Shown: one piece after another, positions 25,451 to 35,811 of the stretch | Layout: every line of letters starts with the position of its first letter | How positions within the stretch are numbered: position 1 is the stretch's first letter | Origin: Pseudomonadales bacterium | GTDB taxonomy: Bacteria; Pseudomonadota; Gammaproteobacteria; Pseudomonadales; Azotimanducaceae | DNA: 64,000 bases | Assembly (NCBI GenBank): GCA_019090615.1 | Contig: JAHRVQ010000012.1 | Coordinates: 124,001 to 188,000 of the forward strand | Reading direction: 5' to 3' | Notes under the pieces: generated by a model | What the model saw: only the letters and a program-made list of their open reading frames with translations | What the model was told of the DNA's origin: nothing | The model's database searches: none | Translations under genes and position numbers: made by a program

Positions 25451-26509
25451 ATGCTAAAACAACTATCATTACTAATGCTGTTTGCCATTGTTGGCTGCTC
25501 TGATCGCAGCGAACCAGAACCCGCTGATCAATCAATTCGACCAGCTCGAGTCTTTAAAGTCCAGGATCATCCGAAGACTTTAATACATAATTTTGTTGGT
25601 CAGGTAGAAGCTACACAATCTATCAACATGACCTTTGAAGTCTCTGGGCCTTTAGTTCAATTACCAGGACTCGAAGGTCAGACAATCAAGCAAGGCGCTC
25701 TGGTCGCCGCCATCGAAAGTAAAGATTTTGAACTTGCTGTAGAAGAAGCCAGCTTGCAACTAGAGTTGGCACAGCATGACCTGGAGCGTAAACAACAGGT
25801 ATTACGCCAGAAAGGTATCGCACGTTCCGTGGTAGACGATGCCCAGTCCAATTATGAACTGCAACGAGTGAGACTTGAAAAAGCCCGTGAATCACTGGCT
25901 GACGCAAAACTACTGGCACCCTTTGATGCCTACATAACCCGTCGCTATGTGGACAATTTTGTTAATGTGCGTGCTGGGGAGAAGATCGTTAAGTTAAATG
26001 ATTTACACCTTTTACTAATTAAAACTAATATCCCCGAAAGCATGCGCGCCACTGTCAGCAACGAACAGGTGATCAGCATGTACGCGAAATTTGACTTCGC
26101 CAAAGGTCAACGGTTTGAACTTAAGCTACACGAAGCAAGAGGCGAAGCAGACGCACTTGCACAAACTTACGAAGTTCGTATGTCCATGGCCCGCCCCAGC
26201 GAATACAATATTTTGCCCGGCATGACTGCCTCAGTTTTCGTCGAGCTGAATAACCCTGTTGAATTTTCTGCCGTAATACCTGCAAGCGCCCTGTTAACGG
26301 CCACCGACGGTGATTTTTTTGTCTGGGTATACCAACCCGCTGACCAAACTGTCAGCAAACGTACCATCACAGTTAATATGCCCATAGAAGGAGGCGTACC
26401 GGTAACTTCTGGACTTGAGGCCGGCGAGTTAATTGTTGCCACCGGCGCCAAACAACTCCAAACCGGGATGCAAATTCGCGTACTCGGTGAAACCAGTTCA
26501 AATCGATAG
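25451..26509 (+). CDS. RND efflux periplasmic adaptor lipoprotein (MFP)
   Basis: 352 residues from the ATG at 25451. A GTG at 25439 could add four residues, but the G-rich ribosome site lies between the two. A lipoprotein signal ends in AIVGC, Cys16 being lipidated. The lipoyl-like half-motifs (VSGPLVQLPGLEGQTIKQG and LLAPFDAYITRRYV) flank a coiled-coil hairpin. Beta-barrel and membrane-proximal domains follow (PGMTASVFVEL, VIPASALL). It would link the inner-membrane pump encoded next to an outer-membrane channel not found here. The two genes are 27 bases apart. Confidence 0.92.
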   Translation: MLKQLSLLMLFAIVGCSDRSEPEPADQSIRPARVFKVQDHPKTLIHNFVGQVEATQSINMTFEVSGPLVQLPGLEGQTIKQGALVAAIESKDFELAVEEASLQLELAQHDLERKQQVLRQKGIARSVVDDAQSNYELQRVRLEKARESLADAKLLAPFDAYITRRYVDNFVNVRAGEKIVKLNDLHLLLIKTNIPESMRATVSNEQVISMYAKFDFAKGQRFELKLHEARGEADALAQTYEVRMSMARPSEYNILPGMTASVFVELNNPVEFSAVIPASALLTATDGDFFVWVYQPADQTVSKRTITVNMPIEGGVPVTSGLEAGELIVATGAKQLQTGMQIRVLGETSSNR

Positions 26510-26536
26510 TCCCCTCAAAGCGATAGCCTGATAGTT

Positions 26537-29500
26537 ATGGAAAATATTGCCAATTTCTCGATTGAAAAACCGCTCTACACCTGGATGTTGATTTTGGCCT
26601 GCCTATTCGGTGGTTATATCGGCATCGACAAGGTCGGCCGCCTTGAAGACCCAGTTTTCCCCGTTAAACATGCATTGGTCATTACTACCTATGCTGGCGC
26701 TTCTGCTGAAGAAGTCGAACAGGAAGTCACCGACGTAATTGAAGCCGCCCTGCAAGAGTTGCCCTATATCAAAAAAAGCACCTCAAAATCAGTTCCGGGA
26801 CGCTCTGAAGTGATGGTCGAAATCCTCGAAAAGTATGGCACCGATGATATCCAGCAGATATTTGATGAGTTACGCCGCCGAGTGATAGAAGCCGGTGCCA
26901 GACTACCGCCCGGCACTGGCGTACCACTCGTTGAAGATGATTTTGGCGACGTCTATGGCATTCTGTACGCCGTTTCTGCACCGGATTATAGCCCCGCAGA
27001 AATCAGCGATATGTCACGTTATATCTCCACCGCACTAAACGGGGTGCCCAATGTCGCCAAAGTTCAAACCGCTGGCGAAACCAGAGAAGCCCTGTATGTA
27101 GAAATCGAACACAACCGTTTTACTCGTCTGGGCCTGCCTGTCGGTCAATTATTTTCCAGTATCACCGTAGAAAATCAGATCACACCCGCAGGGTCGATGG
27201 CCTTTGATGGTCTACGACTAAGAATTGCACCACAGATGGCCTTTGGCAGCGAACAGGCACTTGGGGATATGCGCATCGGCGGCGGCAACAATGACAAAAT
27301 TCTCAGACTGGCAGAAGTCGCCAGAATCAGCCGAGAGCCGGTGGCCACACCACTACAGCTCATTCGGCATAACGGCAAACCGGTTTTTACCGTTGGCGTC
27401 TCTATTTCCCGTGGCCAGAATGTGGTGGAGGTAGGCAAAGCAGTAGACGCAAAAATGCAGCAATTATTAAAAGAACTACCCCTTGGGGTCGAGGTTGAAG
27501 CTATCTATGCACAACATATTGTGGTCGATGAGGCGATCCAGACCTTTTTAAACAACCTGCTGCTATCAGTGATCACCGTGGTACTGGCCTTATGTATATT
27601 TATGGGCTGGCGGGCCGGCGTGGTCGTCGGCGCAGTACTGCTTTTAACCGTAATGGGTACTATTTTTCTCATGTCATTACTGGGTATTGAACTACAAAGG
27701 ATTTCTCTCGGTGCACTGATGATTGCCATGGGTATGCTGGTGGACAACGGTATTGTGGTGGCCGAGGGCATGGTCATTGGCGTACGGCGAGGGCTCAGCC
27801 CGGCAGCCGCCGCCTCAGAATCTGTCGGCCGTACCCAATATGCCCTTTTGGGCGCCACCATCATTGGTATTATGGCCTTTGGCCCTATTAGTTTAAGCAA
27901 TGATAATGCGGGTCATTTCCTGGTATCGCTATTTCAGGTGGTGGCAATTTCTCTGTTACTGAGCTGGGTTTTAGCTATTACAGTGGTGCCTCTATTTGGT
28001 AAATACCTCCTCAAACCGACCACAATTGTAGATGAGGGAACACTATATAGTGGTCGATTTTTCGCCCCTTATCGCTTCCTGCTTAATTTTGGATTACGCC
28101 ATGCATGGTTAACCTCCATTGCAATTATTATTGTTACCTTCGCCTGTATCAGTTCGTTTCAGTTTGTTAAAAAAGGATTTTTCCCGACTACCAACACGCC
28201 ATTATTTTATGTTGACTACTGGTTACCTGAAGGCACCGACATCCATACCACTGCCACAGATATTGTTCAGCTTGAAAGTCTTGTCGCCGAATTGCCCGGT
28301 GTTACCGCTGTTTCAAGTTTTATTGGTCGCGGTGCATCACGCTTTTCCGCTACCATCAGCCCGGAACAGCCAAGTTCTGCCTATGCTCAAATGATTGTTC
28401 GAGTTGATGATATTAAGCAGATGAACGCTATCATGAGTCAGGCAGGCAAGCAGTTACGCGGGCTTAGTCCAGACGCAGATATCCAGGTCAGTCGGGCCGA
28501 ATTTTCTCCAAGTGGCAACTCCAAGATCGAAGCTCGGTTTTTAGGCCCCGATGCGGGTGTATTAAGAGATTTGGCTGAACAGGCACAACAGGTTTTTCTG
28601 CAGCATAATCTGCGTGACAGAAAGATCGACTGGCGTCAGCCAGTATTGCAGCTGGTACCAAAATTTGATGAATCACGCGCCAGACTTGCTGGTATCACCC
28701 GCACCGATTTATCCCAGGCATTGGCTTATGCCACCTTTGGTGTCCAGGTCGGTCTGTTTCGCGATGACAACAAACTTTTGCCAATCATCGCCCGTGCACC
28801 TGCTAATGAACGAGATGACATAGAAAGCCTGATGGAACGCCTGGTATGGAGCCCGGATCAACAACGCCACGTGCCATTATCAACCATTATTTCTTCCATG
28901 GAGCTTCAAACCACTAATGCCATCATTAATCGACGTGATCGGGTGCGCGAAATAGAAGCGCTGGCGAACCCGCCCTTTGGTCATAATACCGCCCGCACCT
29001 TTGAAAAAATTCGCGGCGAAGTCGAAGCCATTCCACTACCGCCTGGCTATGTACTGGTTTGGGGCGGCGAGTACGAAGGCGCACAAAGATCCAACAAATC
29101 TTTTGCTTCGAAAATACCCCTGGCGCTTGGCTCTATGTTCCTGGTCACTATTTTGATGTTTGGCAGGTTGCGCCAACCTATTATTATCTGGCTCACTGTA
29201 CCTATGACAGTCTGTGGCATTGTACTCGGCCTGTTGGCGACCAACTTATCCTTCACCTTTCCATCTTTTCTCGGCATGTTAAGCCTGTCAGGCATGCTGA
29301 TCAAAAATTGCATTGTGCTGGTGGATGAAATCGACAAGCGCTTTGATGAGCAAGGTTATACTCTACAGGTGATGTTAGAAGCCAGCATCAGCCGAATGCG
29401 ACCGGTATTGCTGGCTGCTGGCACCACTATCGCGGGCATGTCACCGTTATTAGGCGACGCATTTTTCCTTGAAATGGCGGTATCTATCATGGGCGGACTG

Positions 29501-29578
29501 GCTTTTGCCACCCTCATCACGCTATTAGCAGTACCTGTTTTCTATCGCGTAGCTTTGGGCAAGCAGATTAGCTCATAA
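26537..29578 (+). CDS. RND efflux pump inner-membrane permease (HAE1/AcrB-like)
   Basis: 1013 residues, full length for the family. One N-terminal membrane segment, a porter loop, five to six central segments, a second loop and C-terminal segments repeat the two-fold RND plan. TM4 carries GMLVDNGIVVAEG with proton-relay D403; the next residue is N404 rather than Asp. TM10 carries Lys923 in GMLIKNCIVLVDE. It exports toxic or lipophilic compounds by proton antiport with the adaptor at 25451. Its place after an acyl-CoA catabolic cluster suggests removal of a toxic substrate or intermediate, which is inference. Confidence 0.94.
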   Translation: MENIANFSIEKPLYTWMLILACLFGGYIGIDKVGRLEDPVFPVKHALVITTYAGASAEEVEQEVTDVIEAALQELPYIKKSTSKSVPGRSEVMVEILEKYGTDDIQQIFDELRRRVIEAGARLPPGTGVPLVEDDFGDVYGILYAVSAPDYSPAEISDMSRYISTALNGVPNVAKVQTAGETREALYVEIEHNRFTRLGLPVGQLFSSITVENQITPAGSMAFDGLRLRIAPQMAFGSEQALGDMRIGGGNNDKILRLAEVARISREPVATPLQLIRHNGKPVFTVGVSISRGQNVVEVGKAVDAKMQQLLKELPLGVEVEAIYAQHIVVDEAIQTFLNNLLLSVITVVLALCIFMGWRAGVVVGAVLLLTVMGTIFLMSLLGIELQRISLGALMIAMGMLVDNGIVVAEGMVIGVRRGLSPAAAASESVGRTQYALLGATIIGIMAFGPISLSNDNAGHFLVSLFQVVAISLLLSWVLAITVVPLFGKYLLKPTTIVDEGTLYSGRFFAPYRFLLNFGLRHAWLTSIAIIIVTFACISSFQFVKKGFFPTTNTPLFYVDYWLPEGTDIHTTATDIVQLESLVAELPGVTAVSSFIGRGASRFSATISPEQPSSAYAQMIVRVDDIKQMNAIMSQAGKQLRGLSPDADIQVSRAEFSPSGNSKIEARFLGPDAGVLRDLAEQAQQVFLQHNLRDRKIDWRQPVLQLVPKFDESRARLAGITRTDLSQALAYATFGVQVGLFRDDNKLLPIIARAPANERDDIESLMERLVWSPDQQRHVPLSTIISSMELQTTNAIINRRDRVREIEALANPPFGHNTARTFEKIRGEVEAIPLPPGYVLVWGGEYEGAQRSNKSFASKIPLALGSMFLVTILMFGRLRQPIIIWLTVPMTVCGIVLGLLATNLSFTFPSFLGMLSLSGMLIKNCIVLVDEIDKRFDEQGYTLQVMLEASISRMRPVLLAAGTTIAGMSPLLGDAFFLEMAVSIMGGLAFATLITLLAVPVFYRVALGKQISS

Positions 29579-29721
29579 CAAAAACATTGTAGAACAGGCG
29601 TCTATCTATAAATTATCTAAAACTGATCTAAAACTAGACACACCCATTGAGCTGTCTTCAGCTATACGGGACAGCCATAAGGGATCTCTTACCTGAAACT
29701 CGCCCAATTAGATCTCAATCG

Positions 29722-30936
29722 CTAATCCGCGGGAGGTTGTGGCAGCCACCTAATCGCAATGGCACTTGGCACCAATAACAGCAAGAAGCTAACAAAGGCA
29801 TAATCATAACTAAGTGTAAAATCAAATACCCAACCGCTAAAAAGCGAACCAAAACTACCCGTCATTAGAAACATGTTCACCAGACCCAGAACCCGCCCGA
29901 ATGACAAGGTGCCAAACCGACTAGCATAAATTATACCCATCATGGGCATAATTCCACCGGTTGCAAGCCCCTGGAAAACCGCCGCCAACATCAATGATAC
30001 CCATATTGGTTGACCCATATACAATAAAAGAGCAGCGCCTAAAAACACCCCCATCAACCAGCAAAGTTTACGATGGTCAACTCGATCACCCAGACCACCA
30101 AAGAGGAACTTGCCGGCAATCATGCTCACTGATGTAATAGCAATCAGTTGCGCCGCGCCACCTGACTCAAACCCCAGATCATTTAGATAGGCACCCAAAT
30201 GGAACTGCACCCCACCAAAAGCCGCATTGACAGGCACTAGCGCTGCAATCGGAATCCAGAACATCTTCGAACTCAGTATTTCGCGTGTAGTCCATACTTT
30301 CTGATCTATAGACTTTACCGTCTGGGCGCTGTCGTCTGGATCGTCTGGGGTCCGTTTTAGCATGAAAAAATTCAACGGGATGAGCAATAACAGCGCCAGT
30401 ACAGCCAATATCAAATAGGTGTCTTGCCAGGTATATTCCGCCATAAGGCCGGCAACCAGCAGGGGAAATACAAAACCACCCAATGACGTCCCTGTGGAGG
30501 AAAAACCCAGGGCCATACTTCGATTGCTGGTAAACCATTTGCTAACCATGGTTTGCGATGCCAGCGACCCACACAACACCATGCCAAGGGGTAAAAATGT
30601 TGCATAAACAACAACCACTTGCCAGAAAGCTGTAACTTGAGACAACAACAACAGGCCAGTACTTACGCTTAACGCGCCAATTAGCACCATCAATCGCATT
30701 GAATGTTTATCCAGCAATCGACCGAGATATGGACTAATCAATCCCACGGTAATCTGCAGGAAAAAAATCGCAAACATGGTCTGACCACGAGAGACATTAA
30801 ACTCACCTAGCCAGGGTACAACAAACAATGCAAAGGTATAGATTAAGATGCCGACGCTAACTGCCTGATTAATCACAGTCAGGCCAACAATCAACCAACG
30901 ATAAGAAGATGCAGGTAAAACGGTATTATTTGACAA
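29722..30936 (-). CDS. Major facilitator superfamily transporter (OFA/MCT-like)
   Basis: 404 residues with 12 hydrophobic segments in two halves and a basic central loop (about 190-215, with KRTPDDPDD). The loop between TM2 and TM3 (SPYLGRLLDKHSMR) is the MFS G-x-L-x-D-R/K motif A variant. The style resembles monocarboxylate or oxalate/formate-type carriers, so a small organic acid is possible. The frame opens at TTG 30936 with no ribosome site; no better upstream start exists because of an in-frame stop. Confidence 0.87.
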   Translation of the reverse strand: MSNNTVLPASSYRWLIVGLTVINQAVSVGILIYTFALFVVPWLGEFNVSRGQTMFAIFFLQITVGLISPYLGRLLDKHSMRLMVLIGALSVSTGLLLLSQVTAFWQVVVVYATFLPLGMVLCGSLASQTMVSKWFTSNRSMALGFSSTGTSLGGFVFPLLVAGLMAEYTWQDTYLILAVLALLLLIPLNFFMLKRTPDDPDDSAQTVKSIDQKVWTTREILSSKMFWIPIAALVPVNAAFGGVQFHLGAYLNDLGFESGGAAQLIAITSVSMIAGKFLFGGLGDRVDHRKLCWLMGVFLGAALLLYMGQPIWVSLMLAAVFQGLATGGIMPMMGIIYASRFGTLSFGRVLGLVNMFLMTGSFGSLFSGWVFDFTLSYDYAFVSFLLLLVPSAIAIRWLPQPPAD

Positions 30937-31411
30937 TATATAAGACTACAAAAAGTGAGCGGTTAGTTAAATTGTGCCATATGGCCCATTGGCTAACCAA
31001 AAAAGGCTCGGATTTTATCAGACACACGCTCAAATAAAAGATCAGCAATGACTATTATACAAATTGTTATTGTCCAATTTGCTGTTTAGGGATGCACACA
31101 TTTAAATTGGAATATACAACAAAATTAGAATTACGAAGTATATGCAATACCTCAGAACAAATATCTGCTCAATTTAGGCACGCTTATCAATCACCGAAGA
31201 TCAACTAAATAAATCCTGCACTAAGCTAGATTTGCCAGAATCAGGTCAATTAAAATGCTCACCGCCACCATGATGATCAAAGGAGCAGCCGGAATTCCCC
31301 TCTGAAACAATACCATTACCTACAAAAAGGCCACCCTGTTAATCTACCTATAGGATTCTTTCTGTAGGACTTTACGGCAAAAACTTATAAGCCGTAGCTG
31401 CTTGAAAAGAG
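30937..31411. other. Intergenic stretch without a recognised gene
   Basis: About 475 bases, AT-rich, with no ORF, terminator or RNA gene that I can defend. It must hold the MFS gene promoter. Confidence 0.45.
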
Positions 31412-31903
31412 TCAACTAAACTGTGTGTCGCTTTTTAAAAAAAGCTGGTAGTGCTCCTGAACTCTGGGCGGGATGACAACGCCGAGTTCTTTCCAGATGG
31501 GCATCAGTCGATTATAGCGATCTACAACCTCGTCAAAATCGATGCCATCACCAAAGCCCAACTCAACCTGGTATAACAAATTATCCGTCTGCAAAGTGAT
31601 GGTATTATGGAATGATCGATAACGAAACCGCTCTTCCTCAGTTAATTCAGCCAGGCCGCCAATCGCGGTTTTGGCTGCAATTGGCGCAATAAATGGATTG
31701 CCCGCTGCAAACCGCTGATTTACAACGCGAGCCTCAGTCCTGGCGGCATAGGCCTGACTCAAACCAATACGACGGTTTTCTTCGAGTAGTTCTTTACTCT
31801 GTTGCACCTGTACAGCCAGATAAATCAAGGTTGCCAGCACCACTATGGAGCCTACAAATTCACCCAGATTACCCAGCACACCAGTTAGCTCTAAAAAGGT
31901 CAT
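31412..31903 (-). CDS. Single-pass membrane protein of unknown function
   Basis: 163 residues with one membrane segment (about 12-32) followed by a short coiled coil (QVQQSKELLEENRR) and a helical cytoplasmic domain ending in KSDTQFS. No catalytic motif is visible and I do not recognise a named family, although similar small proteins with an N-terminal helix are common in marine proteobacteria. AAAGGAG sits seven bases before the ATG. The gene stands alone. Confidence 0.75.
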   Translation of the reverse strand: MTFLELTGVLGNLGEFVGSIVVLATLIYLAVQVQQSKELLEENRRIGLSQAYAARTEARVVNQRFAAGNPFIAPIAAKTAIGGLAELTEEERFRYRSFHNTITLQTDNLLYQVELGFGDGIDFDEVVDRYNRLMPIWKELGVVIPPRVQEHYQLFLKSDTQFS

Positions 31904-32183
31904 GGTCCACTCCTTTACCGGTAAAAAATAAATTCAAAACTCAGAATAAACACAACAAAAACAATAATCTCTATAAAAAAATAACTGTATGCGATGACAC
32001 GTTCGCTGCACAAACACTATGGTCAGTAACACAGTATAACTAATAATATTAACACCCTAACAATTATAACGCATGGCGTAGAATACCAATGCGCACCTCT
32101 AACCAACCGCTTAAACAAGTTGAGGTTCGGCATTAATATGCTAGGCTAAAGCCCCTTAAATCAATCGGCGCGCCAAATACCTG

Positions 32184-33752
32184 ATGCCTAAACTCCTATT
32201 TGCGATCCTGATTTTGCTCCTCACAGCCTGTGAAAACCCCACCATCAACATTCTCGCAATCAATGACGTATACCGGATTGAGGGCGTCGATGAAGGAACA
32301 AATGGCGGCCTCGCAAGAGTCCGAAACATCCGTCAGGCACTACAACAACAAGATGACGCGTTGATTGTTACCCTGGCAGGCGATTTTCTCTATCCATCCT
32401 TGCTCAGTAGACGTTTCGCAGGCAAACAAATGATCGATATACTTAATCTGGACGGTAAACAAGGTTTCGACAATCGATTTCTAGTGACCTTTGGCAATCA
32501 CGAATTTGACCAGTCAGCAATGAAAGATGCCGCTGCGCTGAAACAACGTATCGATGAATCAGAATTCACCTGGCTGGGAAGCAATATTTCTTTTGTCGAA
32601 CAAGTCGATTTTGGCACGCTCAGGCAGCTAAAGAACTCAGTCATTTTGCAAGCACATGGCACTAAAATTGGCTTTTTTAGTATTACCACAAGCAACAAAC
32701 ACCCTGAATACATAAGCAATTTTATAAGTTATGAAACAACTGCGCGCCAATACAGCCAACAATTAAGGCAAGCTGGAGCAGATTTCGTTATTGCACTTAC
32801 CCACCTGGCCGAATCTCAGGACCTACAAATACTCAACCGCTTAGGGGCAGAGGGTCCAGATCTAATTATCGGCGGCCACGAACATAATAAGCTCAGTCAT
32901 TGGTCAGAAGATGGCGCTCGATTGGTCATCAAGGCAGATGCCGAAGCAAGAACCGCCGCATTGATCAGCCTGGAAATTACACCTGCAAAAAAAATCAAAC
33001 CGCACTTTAAATATATTGACCTGGATCAGTCAGTTGACCAGAGCCCTGACGTACAGAACCGCGTTGAAGCCTGGCTCAGCAAACACCAATCTGAGTTTTG
33101 TGCCGAGGCCAATCAGCCCGAACAATGCCTCTCGACCCAGCTTGCAACCAGCGAGGTTGAATTAATAGGCGCTGAACTTGAAATTAGAAAATATGAAACT
33201 AACTTCGCCAACTGGATCCTGGATGTAGCAAAAAGCAGCCATGCCACCGCCCAGATTGCACTTATCAACTCTGGCGGACTGCGCTTAAATCAGAATATAC
33301 CGGCAGGCGCTGCCATCACCCAAAGACATATAGAGGAACTAATCGCTTACCCAACAACCCTGCACCTGATAGAAATCACTGGCGCAACGTTACGCGCAAT
33401 GTTGGAACATTCAATCGAAGACTGGACCGGCAATGGCTGGTTCTTACAAACCAGCGGTATTAGATTCAAACATGACCCCAGCAATCAGCTTATATCTGAT
33501 ATCCAGTTATCCGACGGCACCACCATAACGCCTGACACGCCTCTAAAGGTGGTGGTTAATGATTTTTTATTGAATAAAAAGTTTGGCCAGGATGGTTATA
33601 CCATGCTTAGTGACAAGGCATTAATTTCCGATCAGACTGTGGACCTGAAAAGTTTACTATTATCTCGGCTAAGCCAGGCACAAACCATCAGTCCGCAGTT
33701 AGATGGCAGAATTTGCAATATTATTGAGCGACCATCGTTTTGCCATCATTAA
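32184..33752 (+). CDS. 5'-nucleotidase/metallophosphatase-family lipoprotein (UshA-like)
   Basis: 522 residues. A lipoprotein signal ends in LLLTAC (Cys16). The metallophosphatase motifs run in order: AINDVY (an Asp, though the usual His after NDF is not present), LAGDF, FGNHEFD, ALTHL and GGHEHN. The C-terminal domain (about 315-500) contains INSGGLRLN, the substrate-binding signature of 5'-nucleotidases. It would remove phosphate from nucleotides or related esters on the periplasmic face. NDVYR replaces the common NDFHG, so one metal ligand may differ and specificity is uncertain. Confidence 0.88.
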   Translation: MPKLLFAILILLLTACENPTINILAINDVYRIEGVDEGTNGGLARVRNIRQALQQQDDALIVTLAGDFLYPSLLSRRFAGKQMIDILNLDGKQGFDNRFLVTFGNHEFDQSAMKDAAALKQRIDESEFTWLGSNISFVEQVDFGTLRQLKNSVILQAHGTKIGFFSITTSNKHPEYISNFISYETTARQYSQQLRQAGADFVIALTHLAESQDLQILNRLGAEGPDLIIGGHEHNKLSHWSEDGARLVIKADAEARTAALISLEITPAKKIKPHFKYIDLDQSVDQSPDVQNRVEAWLSKHQSEFCAEANQPEQCLSTQLATSEVELIGAELEIRKYETNFANWILDVAKSSHATAQIALINSGGLRLNQNIPAGAAITQRHIEELIAYPTTLHLIEITGATLRAMLEHSIEDWTGNGWFLQTSGIRFKHDPSNQLISDIQLSDGTTITPDTPLKVVVNDFLLNKKFGQDGYTMLSDKALISDQTVDLKSLLLSRLSQAQTISPQLDGRICNIIERPSFCHH

Positions 33753-33851
33753 CCAGGCTCATCTAAAACAGCCGGTCATATCCCAACAATATATTTTCAT
33801 CCTGCACTGGGTGACTAATATTGGCCGATTAATATCGTCAAACAACGGTGT

Positions 33852-34340
33852 CTAACCAGTGCGAGGTTTGCCGGAGTCAGACTTCTTTAAACCAGGAAAC
33901 TGCAAAACCCTGGCACCTGCACTACGTAGAACTGAGGTGCGAACTTCAGGTTTTGGCTGGCTAAATTCATGGTAAGCCTTCGATATCCGAGGCGAAACCT
34001 CGTCAAATCTTAACCATTCGTCCTCGCCGGAATAACGACAATCATTGTAATCAACCTCATACTGACCAGACACAAAATAACCATCGAGAAACTTTTGACC
34101 CGCTTCAGTAAGATGACCAGGTTTCAATTCACCGTGCAATACGGTGGTTAAAAAGGCTGGCCCATCCAGATCCTGCATACGCACTCTGGCAGCAGCAGCA
34201 CCGGCATCTCGCTCAACAGTTGGCTCCAACAGACTATTGCTCACCAGCCAGGCCACCAACGCACCCAGGTATTCAACATTGCGCCCAACGCCACCCAACT
34301 GCATAGATGCATAATTTTCTGATTTCGAACTAACTGTCAT
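33852..34340 (-). CDS. Hypothetical protein
   Basis: 162 residues, soluble, no signal peptide or membrane segment. It has a helical N-terminal half and a charged C-terminus (FPGLKKSDSGKPRTG). I recognise no family. Codon use looks like that of its neighbours, and it is the only long frame in this position. The ATG at 34340 has a weak upstream site. It lies divergent from the CoA-transferase gene. Confidence 0.65.
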   Translation of the reverse strand: MTVSSKSENYASMQLGGVGRNVEYLGALVAWLVSNSLLEPTVERDAGAAAARVRMQDLDGPAFLTTVLHGELKPGHLTEAGQKFLDGYFVSGQYEVDYNDCRYSGEDEWLRFDEVSPRISKAYHEFSQPKPEVRTSVLRSAGARVLQFPGLKKSDSGKPRTG

Positions 34341-34631
34341 CGCTTAACCACATTAAACTCAAATTGCGCAAATTATGGCGGGCTCACATAAACTCTGCAA
34401 GCGTCAATCTTCACCTTGTACTGATTATCGCTTATAGAATTACTATCGCCTTATCGTCGCCTGGCTCATATCACATAGAACCTACCTACAGCCTATGCAG
34501 CATTGGCATTGGCATAAAGCCTCAGATAGGCAATACCCACCAGAGTAAATTAGCGGTCAGGACAGACCGCGTCAATATCTGTACTATTGTCTGCACAAGC
34601 CATCGTCTAAAACCAAAAAAAGGCCGTCAAT

Positions 34632-35798
34632 ATGCAAGATTCTCCCCTGGGCAACCTGAAAGTGCTTGATATGTCGCGGGTGTTGGCAGGCCCTTTCGCA
34701 GGCAGGCTACTCGCGGATATGGGCGCAGAAGTGATAAAAATCGAACCGCCAGAACGTGACATTACACGCAACTGGGGCAAACAAATTGGTGGCATATCAG
34801 GCTTTTACCATCAGCAAAATGCGGGTAAAAAAAACCTTTGTATTGACCTGAAACAACCATCTGGTATCCAGCTACTAAAACAACTGGTAAAAAAAGCTGA
34901 CGTTCTGCTCGAGAATTTTCGACCCGGCGTTATGCAAAAACTCGGCATAGACTGGCCAACATTACATGCTATTAACCCCACTTTGGTGATGGTTTCAATA
35001 TCGGGTTTTGGTCAGGATGGACCAGAATCAACCCGTCCTGCCTACGCGCCGATCATTCATGCAGAAACCGGCAGTATCTTACGCCAGGCAGAAAAAACAG
35101 GCGGCGCAGAAAAAGAAATGAGTATGGCTTTTGCTGATACCAATGCCGGCCTGCACGGCCTTGTTGGTTTGCTGGCAGCACTACTAAAAAGACAACAAAC
35201 AGGTGTTGGCCAACAGGTTGATGTATCCATGGTTGACGCGATGCTAATCAATGATGAACAAACCAATTTTTTTCTTGATGATGTACAGGTTCAAACAGGG
35301 GCCAGTGAGGTCTGGTCAGCCACCGGCGGGCCAATCATGATTGCAGGCGATTTCCGGCATATCTGGCGGGTGGCAAATAAACAACTCGGCGTTAAAGATA
35401 CTAGCGCTGCGGCCACTAGCCTGGAACAAAAAATCAGTCTACGACGTGCGGCCTTTCAGAACTATCTTCAATCCTTCAATAACCGTGCTGATTTACTGGA
35501 TGCGCTTGATAGTGCCAACCTTGCTTTTGGCGGCGTATATAATAGCAGCGAATTTCTAAAAAACTCTGCTACCCTCAAACATCGCGCCAGTATCCAGCAG
35601 GTAGATGACCGAGCAGGCGGCACCCGCCCTACTTTTCAGAGCCCGTATCGGTTTTCAGATTCTGTAAGTGGCCTCAACAAAGGCGCGCCACACCTTGGCG
35701 AACATAACCGCAGCATACTTCAACAATGGCTTGACATGGATCTGAAAGAAATCGTTAGTCTTGAAGAGGCCTCAATATTACAACAACAGATACCCTAA
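34632..35798 (+). CDS. CaiB/BaiF-type (family III) CoA-transferase
   Basis: 388 residues. LDMSRVLAGPFAGRLLADMGAEVIKIE at the N-terminus is the family signature, with NAGKKNLCIDLK and LLENFRPGV further on. Catalytic Asp169 in MAFADTNAGLHG is at the position known for formyl-CoA transferase. It moves CoA between carboxylic acids or acts as an alpha-methylacyl-CoA racemase-like enzyme; the substrate is unknown. It may activate acids for the catabolic genes in this region. The PPOX gene follows 13 bases later with its ribosome site overlapping this stop codon, so the two are coupled. Confidence 0.88.
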   Translation: MQDSPLGNLKVLDMSRVLAGPFAGRLLADMGAEVIKIEPPERDITRNWGKQIGGISGFYHQQNAGKKNLCIDLKQPSGIQLLKQLVKKADVLLENFRPGVMQKLGIDWPTLHAINPTLVMVSISGFGQDGPESTRPAYAPIIHAETGSILRQAEKTGGAEKEMSMAFADTNAGLHGLVGLLAALLKRQQTGVGQQVDVSMVDAMLINDEQTNFFLDDVQVQTGASEVWSATGGPIMIAGDFRHIWRVANKQLGVKDTSAAATSLEQKISLRRAAFQNYLQSFNNRADLLDALDSANLAFGGVYNSSEFLKNSATLKHRASIQQVDDRAGGTRPTFQSPYRFSDSVSGLNKGAPHLGEHNRSILQQWLDMDLKEIVSLEEASILQQQIP

Positions 35799-35811
35799 GG
35801 AGATATAACCA

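Noticed and set aside
29651-29675. Terminator after the RND permease
   Set aside because: GCTGTC/GACAGC can pair but has a 13-base loop and no T run.
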